Origin: Plebeiibacterium sediminum
GTDB lineage: Bacteria > Bacteroidota > Bacteroidia > Bacteroidales > Marinilabiliaceae
Direction: 5' to 3'
DNA: 60,491 nt
Assembly: GCF_026013605.1 (NCBI RefSeq)
Contig: NZ_JAPDPJ010000038.1
Span: 1 to 60,491 of the forward strand
Made by a program: the position numbers and the translations under genes. Below, piece after piece: positions 1 to 8,897 of the stretch. The notes under the pieces are model-generated. The model saw only the letters and a program-made list of their open reading frames with translations, was not told the DNA's origin and did not search any database. How positions within the stretch are numbered: position 1 is the stretch's first letter; each line of letters begins with the position of its first letter.

Positions 1-402
1 GATACCCAAACTTGTCCTGATTCCTGAGCTTTAAAATTTCTTTTCAAATGATTTTCAGATATCAGATACGAATGTTTTGAGTCTGTTGTAGTCACTTTAT
101 ATTTCTTTTGCACAATGCTTTTAAGTCCTTCTGCTTGCATTATTCTGGCAACTCTGGGTCGAGAAGCTTTAATGCCTCTGGTGTGTAATTCAATGGTTAT
201 TCTTGGACTTCCATAACGCCCTTTACTTTCCTGATATATAGATCTAATTTCTTTTTTTATTCGAGCGGTTTCTAATGCTTGTTTTGAAGGTGCTCTATTT
301 AACCAATTATAATAACTGCTTCTACAAACACCTAATACTTGACACATCTTCTCAACACTAAATACGTTGTTATATAACTTTATAAACTTGAATTTTTGCT
401 GT
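1..402 (-). pseudogene. IS3-family transposase OrfB, N-terminal part, cut by the window edge
   Basis: Reading the minus strand from about 402 to the window edge gives an uninterrupted frame typical of the start of IS3-type OrfB. It has a VEKMCQVLGVCRSSYYNW helix-turn-helix segment, then GRYGSPRI, a TRGIKASRPRVARIM stretch and the VWV that precedes the catalytic DDE (rve) domain. The DDE domain itself lies outside the window. No OrfA frame precedes it: the similarity stops where a palindromic repeat begins (403-446), so the element looks truncated at its left end and OrfB has no normal start or frameshift partner. It is either a dead IS3 remnant or an IS whose OrfA was replaced. The family call is secure from the motifs; the integrity of the downstream part is unknown. 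Confidence 0.8.
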
Positions 403-446
403 CCCCCCGCAAGTGCGCGATTTTATCGCGTTCTCAAGCTGTAAAT
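403..446. repeat. REP-like palindromic repeat, copy 1
   Basis: A run of five C, then AGTGCG, a hairpin CGCGAT-TTT-ATCGCG (416-430) and the tail TTCTCAAGCTGTAAAT. A second copy in the same orientation lies at 1584-1628 and differs at only a few positions, including one base change in the hairpin loop. The pair brackets the RAYT gene. The copy abuts the IS3 OrfB remnant. Confidence 0.7.
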
Positions 447-513
447 AAGCAAATCACACACATTTAATTTTAATTAATAAGCATGTTATCTTGGTAATTT
501 TATGTTAATAATA

Positions 514-566
514 ACACGAATCAATCGTGCAGTAGCATTAGTTTATTCAGTGAATGCTATGCTACT
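514..566. repeat. Palindromic element left of the RAYT gene
   Basis: Two adjoining palindromes: CACGA/TCGTG (515-529), and AGTAGCAT (531-538) pairing with ATGCTACT (559-566), with an inner AGCATT/AATGCT alternative. The stretch CACGA..ATCGTGCAGTAGCAT is similar to 1189-1218 on the other side of the RAYT gene. Such paired palindromes are the expected substrates of RAYT proteins. Confidence 0.55.
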
Positions 567-630
567 TGTTTAAATTTGAGAATTTATTTTACATTTAGGT
601 TTTGAAATTAAGCTAACCAAACTTTAATAT

Positions 631-1181
631 ATGAGCCGTAACTATAAATTTCATAATCCAGAAGGTGTTTACTTTGTAAGCTTTGCAGTAGTTGAATGGT
701 TAGATGTATTTACCAGAAACGAATACAAAGATATAATTATCGATAGCTTACGATATTGTCAAAAAGAAAAGGGTATGGAAATATTTGCATGGTGCATTAT
801 GACCAATCATGTTCATTTAATTTTTAGAATTATAAATGGTCAAAAACCTGAATTACTTTTAGGAGATTTTAAGCGATTACCAGTAAGGCTATTGTTAATG
901 CAATAAAAGCTAATCCAAGAGAAAGCAGAAAGGGGTGGTTATTGGAGCAATTTGAAGAAGCAGGTAAAAAATTATCCAATGTAAATAAATATCAGTTTTG
1001 GAGACATGATAATAAACCGATTGAGTTATGGAGTAATAAAGCGATTGATGATAAGATCAATTATATACATAACAATCCTGTAGAAGGAGGTTTTGTTTAT
1101 AAACTTGAAGAATATGTTTATAGTAGTGCAAAAGATTATGCTGGAGAATTAGGTTTATTAGGGGGTGTTGTTGTAAAGTGA
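631..1181 (+). pseudogene. REP-associated tyrosine transposase (RAYT, Y1_Tnp), frameshifted
   Basis: The product would be a single-strand DNA transposase of the IS200/RAYT type that acts on REP palindromes. The first frame (631-906) carries the HUH motif in MTNHVHLIF. The second frame (to 1181) carries the C-terminal half with KINYIHNNPVEGGF and YSSAKDY, typical of RAYT proteins of about 180 residues. The frames join at 877-878: 'aagcgattaccagt' lacks one T. Restoring it gives DFKRFTSKAIVNAIKANP and one continuous protein of about 183 residues. The gene is therefore inactivated by a single-base deletion, unless this is a sequencing error or a slippage site. It is flanked by two families of short palindromes. 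Confidence 0.8.
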
Positions 1182-1188
1182 TAGATTC

Positions 1189-1218
1189 ACACGATGAAAT
1201 CGTACGATAGCATAGGGA
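1189..1218. repeat. Palindromic element right of the RAYT gene
   Basis: ACGAT-GAA-ATCGT (1191-1203) followed by ACGATAGCATAGGG. It matches the element at 514-543 in the same orientation (ACACGA..ATCGT..TAGCAT). It begins eight bases after the RAYT stop codon, as expected for a RAYT-mobilised repeat pair. Confidence 0.5.
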
Positions 1219-1321
1219 AATCTTTACTGATACCAAAGTTATTGGAGAAAGTGATTTTGCAAAATATTCAAACTGGAGCAATTATGAAGAGGTGGTAAAT
1301 AATCATATAGAAAATGAATAA
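1211..1321 (+). pseudogene. C-terminal remnant of an unknown gene
   Basis: An open frame without a start codon begins right at the RAYT-flanking repeat and ends in TAA at 1319-1321. It encodes about 36 residues, including ESDFAKYSNWSNYEEVVNNH. The composition looks coding and the stop lies two bases before the ATG of the next small gene, as in a coupled operon. It is read as the 3' end of a gene whose front was removed or displaced by the RAYT/repeat unit. I do not recognise the family. It could also be a chance frame. Confidence 0.35.
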
Positions 1322-1323
1322 CT

Positions 1324-1479
1324 ATGAAGTTTGTGTATGCAATTATAGGATTTTTAGTGTTTTTTGTAATAAGTTTATTGCGCTTTCATTTATTTCATGA
1401 AGTTTCATGGAAAAAGTCATTAACAATCTCCTTAGTCGTTGGAATAGTTGTTTTTGTAGGAATATTGATATTTATGTAA
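1324..1479 (+). CDS. Small two-span membrane protein (51 aa), unknown
   Basis: ATG at 1324, stop TAA at 1477-1479. The protein has two hydrophobic stretches (about residues 4-20 and 34-50) separated by a short polar segment, RFHLFHEVSWKKS. It follows a truncated upstream frame by two bases and is followed at once by a strong intrinsic terminator, which supports it as a real last cistron. No family recognised. Small membrane proteins of this shape are common orphan genes, so function is open. Confidence 0.55.
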   Translation: MKFVYAIIGFLVFFVISLLRFHLFHEVSWKKSLTISLVVGIVVFVGILIFM

Positions 1480-1484
1480 TAAAA

Positions 1485-1510
1485 TAAAAGCCCCGTTTGG
1501 GGCTTTTTTG
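1485..1510 (+). terminator. Intrinsic terminator
   Basis: AGCCCC-GTTT-GGGGCT followed by six T, directly after the 51-aa gene. Confidence 0.85.
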
Positions 1511-1583
1511 TGCTAATTGTTGTTGCATATCCTTTTGAAATAGAAAGGCTTTTAAGAATGATTTAACACATTTGCGGTCTTCC

Positions 1584-1628
1584 TCCCCCAGCTAGTGCGC
1601 GATTTCATCGCGTTCTCAAGCTGTAAAT
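1584..1628. repeat. REP-like palindromic repeat, copy 2
   Basis: Same orientation as 403-446: a C-run, AGTGCG, the hairpin CGCGAT-TTC-ATCGCG (1598-1612) and the tail TTCTCAAGCTGTAAAT. The rest of the gene-free stretch 1480-1788 holds only this repeat and the two terminators. Confidence 0.7.
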
Positions 1629-1721
1629 TATTATAACACAAGCAATAATATTTGTAGGTTTAAGGTCTATGGCGACCATCTCCACTGCTCCAGTAAGTAT
1701 TATATATTGTTGTAAAGAATA

Positions 1722-1760
1722 CAAAACAAAAAGAGCTGCAATGTAAAAACTTGCAGCTCA
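1722..1760 (-). terminator. Intrinsic terminator of the ABC operon
   Basis: A perfect 9-bp stem GAGCTGCAA/TTGCAGCTC (1733-1741 and 1751-1759), followed on the minus strand by a T-rich tail (TTTTTGTTTTG). It sits about 30 bases beyond the ATPase stop codon. Confidence 0.8.
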
Positions 1761-1788
1761 ATTTATGATCTGATATGACATATTTCTA

Positions 1789-2484
1789 TCAAACAGAAAA
1801 ATAATTTTCCAGTTTTGCCATGGTTTCACTTGATGTTTTAACATCATCAACAATCTGCCCTTTTTCCAGGATGACAATGCGCGTACACAATTCAGCCACA
1901 TGATTTAAGTCGTGACTGGAAATTAGTACTGTACTGTTGTTTTGTGCTGCAAACTCTTTTAAAATATCTCTTAATCGGTATTGAGAAGTAGGATCCAGGT
2001 TGCTAAATGGCTCATCTAAAACAACAGTTTGTGGATTACCAATTAAAGTTCCAATAACACCTATCTTTTGCTGATTTCCTTTGGAGTAGCTTCTAATGTA
2101 CTTTTGTTTGCCATCCAGTTCTCCGTTAAAGAATTCAGCATATTTAGTAATAAATTCCTGAATTTCTTCCTTCGAAATATTTTTCAGCTGACCAATCATT
2201 TCAAAATATTCTTTGGGAGTTAAATAGCTGATTAAAAACTTCTCATCCAAATAGGCAGATGTAAATGCTTTCCAATCTTCGGATTGATGTACCGGTATCT
2301 GGTCAATTTCAATGGTACCTTCCGAAAGCCTTACTAAATCTAACAGGGCACTAAACATAGTAGTTTTACCAGCTCCATTATTTCCAACAAGTCCAAATAT
2401 TTCACCATTATTAATTTGTAATTCTTCTACATTTAATACGGTGGTACCACCATATTTTTTTACAATATTATTAAGCGTTATCAT
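1789..2484 (-). CDS. ABC transporter ATP-binding protein
   Basis: A 231-residue nucleotide-binding subunit of an ABC-2 type exporter. Walker A is GNNGAGKTT near residue 34, the signature region is YSKGNQQK near residue 134, Walker B is VVLDEPFSNLDP near residue 155, and the H-loop is SSHD near residue 190. The ATG at 2484 lies 13 bases after the stop of the permease gene, so the two form an operon and should form one transporter. The ATPase would sit on the cytoplasmic face and power the DUF5687 permease. The substrate cannot be read from the sequence. The operon ends in a strong terminator at 1722-1760. Confidence 0.93.
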   Translation of the reverse strand: MITLNNIVKKYGGTTVLNVEELQINNGEIFGLVGNNGAGKTTMFSALLDLVRLSEGTIEIDQIPVHQSEDWKAFTSAYLDEKFLISYLTPKEYFEMIGQLKNISKEEIQEFITKYAEFFNGELDGKQKYIRSYSKGNQQKIGVIGTLIGNPQTVVLDEPFSNLDPTSQYRLRDILKEFAAQNNSTVLISSHDLNHVAELCTRIVILEKGQIVDDVKTSSETMAKLENYFSV

Positions 2485-2497
2485 AGTTTAAGTTGTT

Positions 2498-3970
2498 TTA
2501 TTGTTTGTAATCAAATAGCATTCGGTGTTTATTTTCACTGTATTTCTTCAAAATGTATGTCATTATTGAATTATGAAATACAATACCTAAAGCACCTATT
2601 GCCGAAAAGCATGCATATGCAATCAATGCACTAAATAAATATTTTAGTAAAAAGAATAATAATAATGGCCCCAGGATAATCACAAAACCCATAATCCACT
2701 GCGAAGCTCCTGTTCCCTGATAGTTCATAAACGAACTTTGCGATAAATCAATAGGTTTGGAACTAAATGATCCCATCCATAGTACCAAATGACTTGTAAA
2801 TCCTATATTAAATAAGGCCATTACGGCATTAACCATTAATATTTTGGTACCATAAATCATGTAGATGGTTGAAATAATATAGGCACCAATGGTTGAAATC
2901 ATAAATAAGAAATATTGGGTATTCAACATTTCTTTTATACCAACATTTCTTGTCATTAAAAATGGGTAGTACTGCGAGTGCCAGGCAGGAGTAAATTGGC
3001 CATAGCTAATACTAAATCCACCGGTAATCATTAAACCTGCAATAACCAATAAAAAGTCTTGCTCATTAATATTATTATTTCTGTAAATAACAAAACCATA
3101 AAAAAGCAAAATAATAACACTAAACAAAGCCGTTTTTGCTCTTTTATTACGTGTTATGAGCTTTAATTCAAGAGCTAAGTAGGTTCCTATGTTTCCGAGT
3201 TTAGTAGTCCATGCAAAATCATATGTGTTTTGCTTTTTTTCGGTAGGAAGAATTCCTGAATCCAAATATAGGTTCTCGTTAATACTTTTGATATTAAATA
3301 AATAAATTGGAATACAGGCTAATACAGGTAAGATTCCTAAAATTGGATAAGCTAATACAAGCGATAAATAATATCCAAACCATTGGGCAATAGGTAATAT
3401 GGAATAAATTGAAAGAACAAAAAGTGAAATGCCTACCACATACAATAGCATGATTATTTGTTGTCTTGAAGGAGCAGATCGTTTTACCAAAATGGCAACT
3501 AAATGATCCATACAAACCAATCCTAAAATACAGATAAACCAACCACCAATGTTAATGGAATCATATTGGCCGGGTAGTTCTTTAAACATAAAAGGAATTA
3601 CAATATACCAGGGAAGCAAATTAAAGAAATTGAGAAATGATTTGTTGACTACAAATTGCGAGATCTTTTTCTTTTTAATAGGCATAGTTAAAAGTGGAAT
3701 AACATCAACAACCGGAATTTCCTGAATCAATTGACGTAATAATGCACTAATTAATAGATACATCCAAAATAGCTGATTAAATAGATCAACATAATTTTCA
3801 CCGGGAAAAAAGCGATCAAAAATGGTAGGTAACGTAAATCCTACAGATAAAAAAGCGATGGAGAAATAAATGCCGAAAAAAATAATGACAAACTTAATGC
3901 CTTTGCTTTTTTTCCAATAAGCTGATCGCGCAAAGGATTTCCTGTTTAGAGTAAGTAAAATAGGTTTCAT
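2498..3970 (-). CDS. DUF5687 family ABC permease
   Basis: A 490-residue integral membrane protein with many hydrophobic spans along its length (for example FVIIFFGIYFSIAFLSVGF near the N-terminus and GPLLLFFLLKYLFSALIAYA near the C-terminus). It resembles the DUF5687 proteins of Bacteroidota, which are encoded next to ABC-2 ATPases. It is the first gene of a two-gene operon with the ATPase 13 bases downstream. It is presumably the membrane half of an exporter; the transported compound is unknown. The start is the ATG at 3970. The divergent gene begins 281 bases away, leaving room for both promoters. Confidence 0.85.
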   Translation of the reverse strand: MKPILLTLNRKSFARSAYWKKSKGIKFVIIFFGIYFSIAFLSVGFTLPTIFDRFFPGENYVDLFNQLFWMYLLISALLRQLIQEIPVVDVIPLLTMPIKKKKISQFVVNKSFLNFFNLLPWYIVIPFMFKELPGQYDSINIGGWFICILGLVCMDHLVAILVKRSAPSRQQIIMLLYVVGISLFVLSIYSILPIAQWFGYYLSLVLAYPILGILPVLACIPIYLFNIKSINENLYLDSGILPTEKKQNTYDFAWTTKLGNIGTYLALELKLITRNKRAKTALFSVIILLFYGFVIYRNNNINEQDFLLVIAGLMITGGFSISYGQFTPAWHSQYYPFLMTRNVGIKEMLNTQYFLFMISTIGAYIISTIYMIYGTKILMVNAVMALFNIGFTSHLVLWMGSFSSKPIDLSQSSFMNYQGTGASQWIMGFVIILGPLLLFFLLKYLFSALIAYACFSAIGALGIVFHNSIMTYILKKYSENKHRMLFDYKQ

Positions 3971-4251
3971 TGATAGTTAAATATTAATTAATCAAACAAA
4001 TATAACTAAATCAAAGGAAAATAAGAAGGTATTCGACCAATAAATTCTACTGCAGAACTAATATATTCAAATATTCAATCTTGCATTATATTTTGCTATA
4101 TATCAATACGATAAATCAATTAGTCTATTTGACGTATTTGTTCGTTTATTGAATTTATTGATTTGACTCATTAAAATTGATATTAATATATGTTTTTAAA
4201 AGAATATTGTTTGTACGTTGCATCCCATTTTTAAAATTAAAAAATAATAGA

Positions 4252-5475
4252 ATGCAAAAAATCATTATTGTGGTGGCTTTTCTTGCTTTATGCTTAAATT
4301 CAAAAGCAGAAGGCTATCAGGTAAATGCTCAAAGTCATAAAAATATAGCAATGGGGCATACCGGAACGGGATTAAGTCTTGGTGCTTCATCTGTTCATTT
4401 TAACCCAGGGGCGTTAGGGTTAATGGAAAAAAAATACGATTTTTCATTAGGAGGAATATTGGTATTGTCTGATGTAGCCTTTTCAAAACAGAATTCTACT
4501 TATCAAGCCAATACTGAAAGTCCAACAGGAACACCTTTTTATTTTTATGGTGCTGCAAAACTAAATGATAAGTTTGTAGCCAGTTTAGGAGTTACAACTC
4601 CATATGGTAACTCGTTAGCATGGAATAAAGAATGGGATGGAAGATATTTAATTCAGGATATCTCATTAAAAGCCATTGTTGCTCAACCAACATTATCTTA
4701 TAAAATATCAGATAAATTAGGATTTGGTATCGGAGCTATGATTGTTTATGGTGCTGTAGATTTAAACAGAGCTCTTCCTGTTCAGAATGGTAATGAAGAA
4801 GGAAGTGTTAACCTATCCGGATCAACAGTTTCTTTAGGGTTCAATACTGGTCTGTATTATAAAGTAAGTGATGCTTTTTCTCTGGGCTTAAACTATCGAT
4901 CAAAAGTAGCCATGAAAATGGAGGATGGAGATGCTGATTTTAATGTTCCGGCTTCTTTATCAGCTAGTTTTCCAGCGGGTAATAAGTTTGATGCAGAATT
5001 ACCATTGCCAGCTAACTTAACTTTAGGGGCAGGATTTAAAGTAAATGATAAATTAACACTGGCTTGTGATTTACAGTATGTATTCTGGAATGCCTATGAT
5101 GAGTTAGTATTTGATTTTGAAATGAATACGCCTCAGCTTGCAGATTCAAGAAATCCAAGAGAATATGAAAATACATTAATTTATAGATTAGGTGCTCAAT
5201 ATACCTTTACTGATAAATTAACTGTAAGAGCAGGTGTTTATTACGATGAAACACCTATTTCAGATAACTATCTGAATCCTGAAACTCCGGGTATGAATAA
5301 AGTAGGTTTATCTATTGGTGGATCGTTTAATATCAATGATAAATTAAGCGTTGATGCTTCACTATTATATATCTATGGAATTGAAAGAGAAGCAGGATAC
5401 GAGCCAGCAAATTTCTATGGAACTTATAATAGTCAGGCTTTCTTACCAGGAATTGGATTTTCATATTCATTTTAA
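4252..5475 (+). CDS. Outer membrane protein, OmpP1/FadL/TodX family
   Basis: A 407-residue beta-barrel for uptake of hydrophobic compounds across the outer membrane. I chose the ATG at 4252 over the upstream TTG at 4177 because it gives a clean signal peptide (MQKIIIVVAFLALCLNSKAEG). The mature protein starts with YQVNAQSHKNIAMGHTGTGL and contains HFNPGALG, typical of the FadL N-terminal plug. Alternating aromatic and polar strands follow, and it ends in the terminal aromatic GFSYSF that barrels need for assembly. The next gene, an SGNH lipoprotein 25 bases downstream, suggests a lipid or ester import and hydrolysis pair, a common arrangement in Bacteroidota. Confidence 0.92.
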   Translation: MQKIIIVVAFLALCLNSKAEGYQVNAQSHKNIAMGHTGTGLSLGASSVHFNPGALGLMEKKYDFSLGGILVLSDVAFSKQNSTYQANTESPTGTPFYFYGAAKLNDKFVASLGVTTPYGNSLAWNKEWDGRYLIQDISLKAIVAQPTLSYKISDKLGFGIGAMIVYGAVDLNRALPVQNGNEEGSVNLSGSTVSLGFNTGLYYKVSDAFSLGLNYRSKVAMKMEDGDADFNVPASLSASFPAGNKFDAELPLPANLTLGAGFKVNDKLTLACDLQYVFWNAYDELVFDFEMNTPQLADSRNPREYENTLIYRLGAQYTFTDKLTVRAGVYYDETPISDNYLNPETPGMNKVGLSIGGSFNINDKLSVDASLLYIYGIEREAGYEPANFYGTYNSQAFLPGIGFSYSF

Positions 5476-5500
5476 TTGACTTATTGAAAACAAAAAGATT

Positions 5501-6733
5501 ATGCAAAAAATTAAATATTTAGCACTTGTTTTAAGTATCGTTTTATTTACGCAGTGCGAATTAGATCATGATGATTTTCAGGCTTCAAGTGCGGATGTAG
5601 ATTTTTCACATTTTGTTGCTTTAGGAGATTCTTATACAGCAGGATATACCGATGGCGCATTAGGTCGATCAGGTCAGGAAAATGGTTTTAGTTATATATT
5701 AGCCAAACAGTTAGAGTATGTAGGTAGCGAAGGATATGTTCAACCTTTGGTACAATCATCAAGTAGTATCGGAAGTGCAGGAAATAGCTATTATCAGCTT
5801 AAAGCTGCAAACAGCTCATTAAGTCCGGTTCCTGGTATTGGTGATCAGGCTATTTTTGCGGAGCGTGTTTATGATGCCAGTAATCCTGTTCAGAACTTAG
5901 GTGTTCCTGGAGCAAAGTCATTTCATCTTTTAGCAACAGCAGTTAGTGCTGAGCCTTTGATGTATTATTCTCAGGCAAATCCGTTTTTCGGAAGATTCGC
6001 AAGTAGCACAGAAACAAGTATTATAGCTGATGCTGTAGCTCAAAATCCTACCTTTATTTCTTTATGGATTGGAAATAATGATGTGTTAACATATGCCTTA
6101 GCTGGAGGTGAAGCAGATGCAGTTACACCTGCAGAGCAATATGCACAGTACTTATCAGTTATTGCTTCAACATTATTTGCAAACGGAACTAAAGGTGTAA
6201 TTGCTACTATTCCTGATATTGAAACAATACCTTATATCAACTATATTTTATCAAATGGATTTCTTCCTTTGGTCATTGAGGATGATCAGGTTCCGGGAGG
6301 AATTCGTCAATTGGTTGAAGGAGAGAAGGTGCTACTTCCAGCAAGTACATTGTTACAGGCGGGATATGGTCAAAGTGCTGAAATGCCTTTACCAGCCGAG
6401 TATGTTTTAGATCTGGAAGAAATTCAGAATATTAAAACAGCAACAATTGCTTATAATCAAACAATAGCAACTATTGCATCTCAATATAACTTAGCTTTGG
6501 TTGATTTAAATGCAGTGATGAATAAAGCGCATACACAAGGTTATATTATTGATGGTAATGTATATAATTCAACATTTGTTTCAGGAGGTGTTTTTTCTTT
6601 AGATGGAATTCATGCTACAGGAAGAGGATCTGCTATTATTGCCAATGAGTTTATTAAAGCAATAAATCATACTTATAATTGCAGTATTCCTTATGCAACG
6701 GTTAATGAATATAGTGCTGTAGTTTATCCGTAA
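5501..6733 (+). CDS. SGNH/GDSL hydrolase lipoprotein
   Basis: A 410-residue esterase or lipase-like lipoprotein. The signal peptide ends in the lipobox LFTQC with the lipidated Cys19. Block I is ALGDSYTAGY with nucleophile Ser44; block III is IGNND near residue 191; block V is DGIHATG near residue 367, giving the catalytic Asp and His. The sequence is longer than a minimal SGNH domain because of insertions between blocks. It follows the FadL-like porin by 25 bases and is closed by a terminator. It probably hydrolyses acyl esters at the outer membrane for the porin to take up; this pairing is inference. Confidence 0.9.
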   Translation: MQKIKYLALVLSIVLFTQCELDHDDFQASSADVDFSHFVALGDSYTAGYTDGALGRSGQENGFSYILAKQLEYVGSEGYVQPLVQSSSSIGSAGNSYYQLKAANSSLSPVPGIGDQAIFAERVYDASNPVQNLGVPGAKSFHLLATAVSAEPLMYYSQANPFFGRFASSTETSIIADAVAQNPTFISLWIGNNDVLTYALAGGEADAVTPAEQYAQYLSVIASTLFANGTKGVIATIPDIETIPYINYILSNGFLPLVIEDDQVPGGIRQLVEGEKVLLPASTLLQAGYGQSAEMPLPAEYVLDLEEIQNIKTATIAYNQTIATIASQYNLALVDLNAVMNKAHTQGYIIDGNVYNSTFVSGGVFSLDGIHATGRGSAIIANEFIKAINHTYNCSIPYATVNEYSAVVYP

Positions 6734-6756
6734 TTAAAGAATTTAAATATTTTATA

Positions 6757-6794
6757 AAAGCAGGTCTTTATCTATAATGACCTGCTTTTTTTAT
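6757..6794 (+). terminator. Intrinsic terminator
   Basis: AAGCAGGTC (to 6766) pairs with GACCTGCTT, followed by a T-run, 25 bases after the SGNH gene. Confidence 0.85.
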
Positions 6795-6798
6795 ACAT

Positions 6799-6833
6799 AA
6801 AAAAAAGCTGCTCCAACTAAGGAACAGCTTTCG
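6799..6833 (-). terminator. Intrinsic terminator (minus strand)
   Basis: On the minus strand AAAGCTG-T-TCC pairs with GGA-G-CAGCTTT and runs into a T-tract. It serves the M13 peptidase gene and lies back to back with the previous terminator. Confidence 0.8.
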
Positions 6834-6857
6834 TTATATTGTTTGATAATAGTTGAA

Positions 6858-8897
6858 CTACCAAATAATGGCTCTTTCTTCCGGTTTAATATACATTGCT
6901 GCAGTTTCATCAATACCAAATGTATCGTAAAACTCCTGAATGTTAGGAAGTGGTCCGTTTACTCTGAACTTACCTAAAGAGTGTGGATCTGTTTTTGTTC
7001 TTCTTATAATTTCCTTATCTCTAATATTTTGAGCCCAGATTCCTGCGTAAGATAAATAAAATCTTTCCTTATCTGTTAAACCACCAATTTCAGGAATATC
7101 TTTACCATTAGTTGCATTTAAATAAGCTGTATATGCAATATTTAAACCTCCTAAATCAGCAATATTCTCACCTAATGTAAATTCTCCATTTGCTTTAAGT
7201 GTATCAATAACAGTAAAGTTGTTAAATTCTTCAGCTAATACTTTTGTGCGAGCATTAAATTTCTCTGTATCATCTTCTGTCCACCAGGTTCTTAAATTAC
7301 CTTCTTTATCGTATTTAGCCCCCTGATCATCGAAGCCGTGTGTCATTTCATGGCCGATTACAACACCAATAGCACCATAGTTTACTGCATCATCACCATC
7401 TAAATAAAAGAAAGGAGGTTGAAGAATTGCAGCAGGGAAAACGATCTCATTTACAGAAGGATTGTAGTAAGCGTTTACTGTCTGCGGACTCATGTGCCAC
7501 TCTTCTTTATCAACTGGTTTTCCAATTTTCTCAATATTAAAATTGAAATCAAATTGGTTAGAGGCCAATACATTCTTAACATATGAATCAGAAACAACTT
7601 CTAATTTAGAGTAGTCTCTCCATTTGTTAGGATAACCAATTTTAACAGTAATTGCAGCTAATTTTTCTTCAGCAGCAGCTTTAGTTTCTTCTCCCATCCA
7701 CTCAAGATTCTCAATTCTTTGTTTAAATCCAAGTCTAAGGTTTTCAACCAATTTTACCATTCTTTCTTTGGCTCTTGCAGGAAAATATTTCTCTACAAAT
7801 AATTGACCAATTGGTTCACCTAAAGCAGCATTAGTAGTTCCCTGAACTCTTTTCCATCTAGGTTGCATTGTTTCAGTTCCCTGAATTGTTTTTCCGTATA
7901 ATTCAAAGCTTGCATTTACATAGGCAGAACCTAAATAAGAACTCATGTTACGAATTACAAATGCCTCAAGATATTTTTTTACCACCTCAATATCCTGACT
8001 CCCTAAGATATTACCCAAATCCTTAAAATATGGAACCTGACTAATATTCACTTCTTCAGGAGTACTAATAGGAAGCGCTTCAAAGTATTTATTCCAGTTA
8101 AAATCAGGATATTCAGTAGCAAGTTCGCTTCCTTTTATTTTATTATAAGTAAGGTGAGGATCTCTGTTTTGTAATCTTGTATAAAAAGTTTCAGCCATTA
8201 AATACTCTAAATCATAGATCTTTTTAGAATATTCAGAAGCTGTAGCTTCATCATTTCCTTCAAATGATAAGATTTTATTCAGAAATGTACGATAAGCTTC
8301 TTGTACTTTTACTGATTCTTCATCCTTTTGTAAATAATAATCTCTGTCTGGTAAGCCGATTCCATTATGTCCCATATGGGCAATATTCATAGAACTGTTT
8401 TTGTCATCAGCACCTACATACAAATAAAAGAATGGATACATTTGGTAAGTATGTAAAAATCCAATAGTATAAGCTAAATCATCGGTGTTTTTAACTTCTT
8501 TAATTTGATTCAGGATAGGATTTAAATTAGTTAAGCCTTCTTTTTCAACAGCTAAACTATCCATACCAGAGTTATAGAAATCTCCGATTTTTTTAGCAAT
8601 ACTATTTGGTGTGCTATTTTTTTGAGCCTCTTCAAAAATAATTTTTAATTTTTCTTTATTACTTTCAGATAGCTCATCAAAACTTCCATACCTACTTTTA
8701 TCGTCCGGTAATGGATTATTTTTCATCCAGGTAGTATTGGCATAAGCATAAAAATTATCACCTGGTTTAACCTCTTTATTTAACTGTTCTTCAGTTAAAT
8801 CGGGAACCTGTTTAGAGTCTGTTTTTGGTGAAGGGGAACAAGCCACCAATAACATTAATGCACCTCCAACAGCATGTTTAAAATTTAAGTGTTTCAT
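6858..8897 (-). CDS. M13 family zinc metallopeptidase lipoprotein (neprilysin/PepO type)
   Basis: A zinc endopeptidase of 679 residues that should be anchored in the envelope. I chose the ATG at 8897 because it gives a lipoprotein signal, MKHLNFKHAVGGALMLLVAC; the longer frame to 8984 has no signal. The N-terminal M13 domain begins near VKPGDNFYAYAN. The catalytic part has NAYYNPSVNEIVFPA, the zinc motif HEMTH near residue 515 and the third ligand ENIADLGG near residue 577. Length matches the family (650-700). It is a single gene between back-to-back terminators and a divergent operon. Likely role is degradation of peptides in the periplasm or outside the cell. Confidence 0.94.
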   Translation of the reverse strand: MKHLNFKHAVGGALMLLVACSPSPKTDSKQVPDLTEEQLNKEVKPGDNFYAYANTTWMKNNPLPDDKSRYGSFDELSESNKEKLKIIFEEAQKNSTPNSIAKKIGDFYNSGMDSLAVEKEGLTNLNPILNQIKEVKNTDDLAYTIGFLHTYQMYPFFYLYVGADDKNSSMNIAHMGHNGIGLPDRDYYLQKDEESVKVQEAYRTFLNKILSFEGNDEATASEYSKKIYDLEYLMAETFYTRLQNRDPHLTYNKIKGSELATEYPDFNWNKYFEALPISTPEEVNISQVPYFKDLGNILGSQDIEVVKKYLEAFVIRNMSSYLGSAYVNASFELYGKTIQGTETMQPRWKRVQGTTNAALGEPIGQLFVEKYFPARAKERMVKLVENLRLGFKQRIENLEWMGEETKAAAEEKLAAITVKIGYPNKWRDYSKLEVVSDSYVKNVLASNQFDFNFNIEKIGKPVDKEEWHMSPQTVNAYYNPSVNEIVFPAAILQPPFFYLDGDDAVNYGAIGVVIGHEMTHGFDDQGAKYDKEGNLRTWWTEDDTEKFNARTKVLAEEFNNFTVIDTLKANGEFTLGENIADLGGLNIAYTAYLNATNGKDIPEIGGLTDKERFYLSYAGIWAQNIRDKEIIRRTKTDPHSLGKFRVNGPLPNIQEFYDTFGIDETAAMYIKPEERAIIW

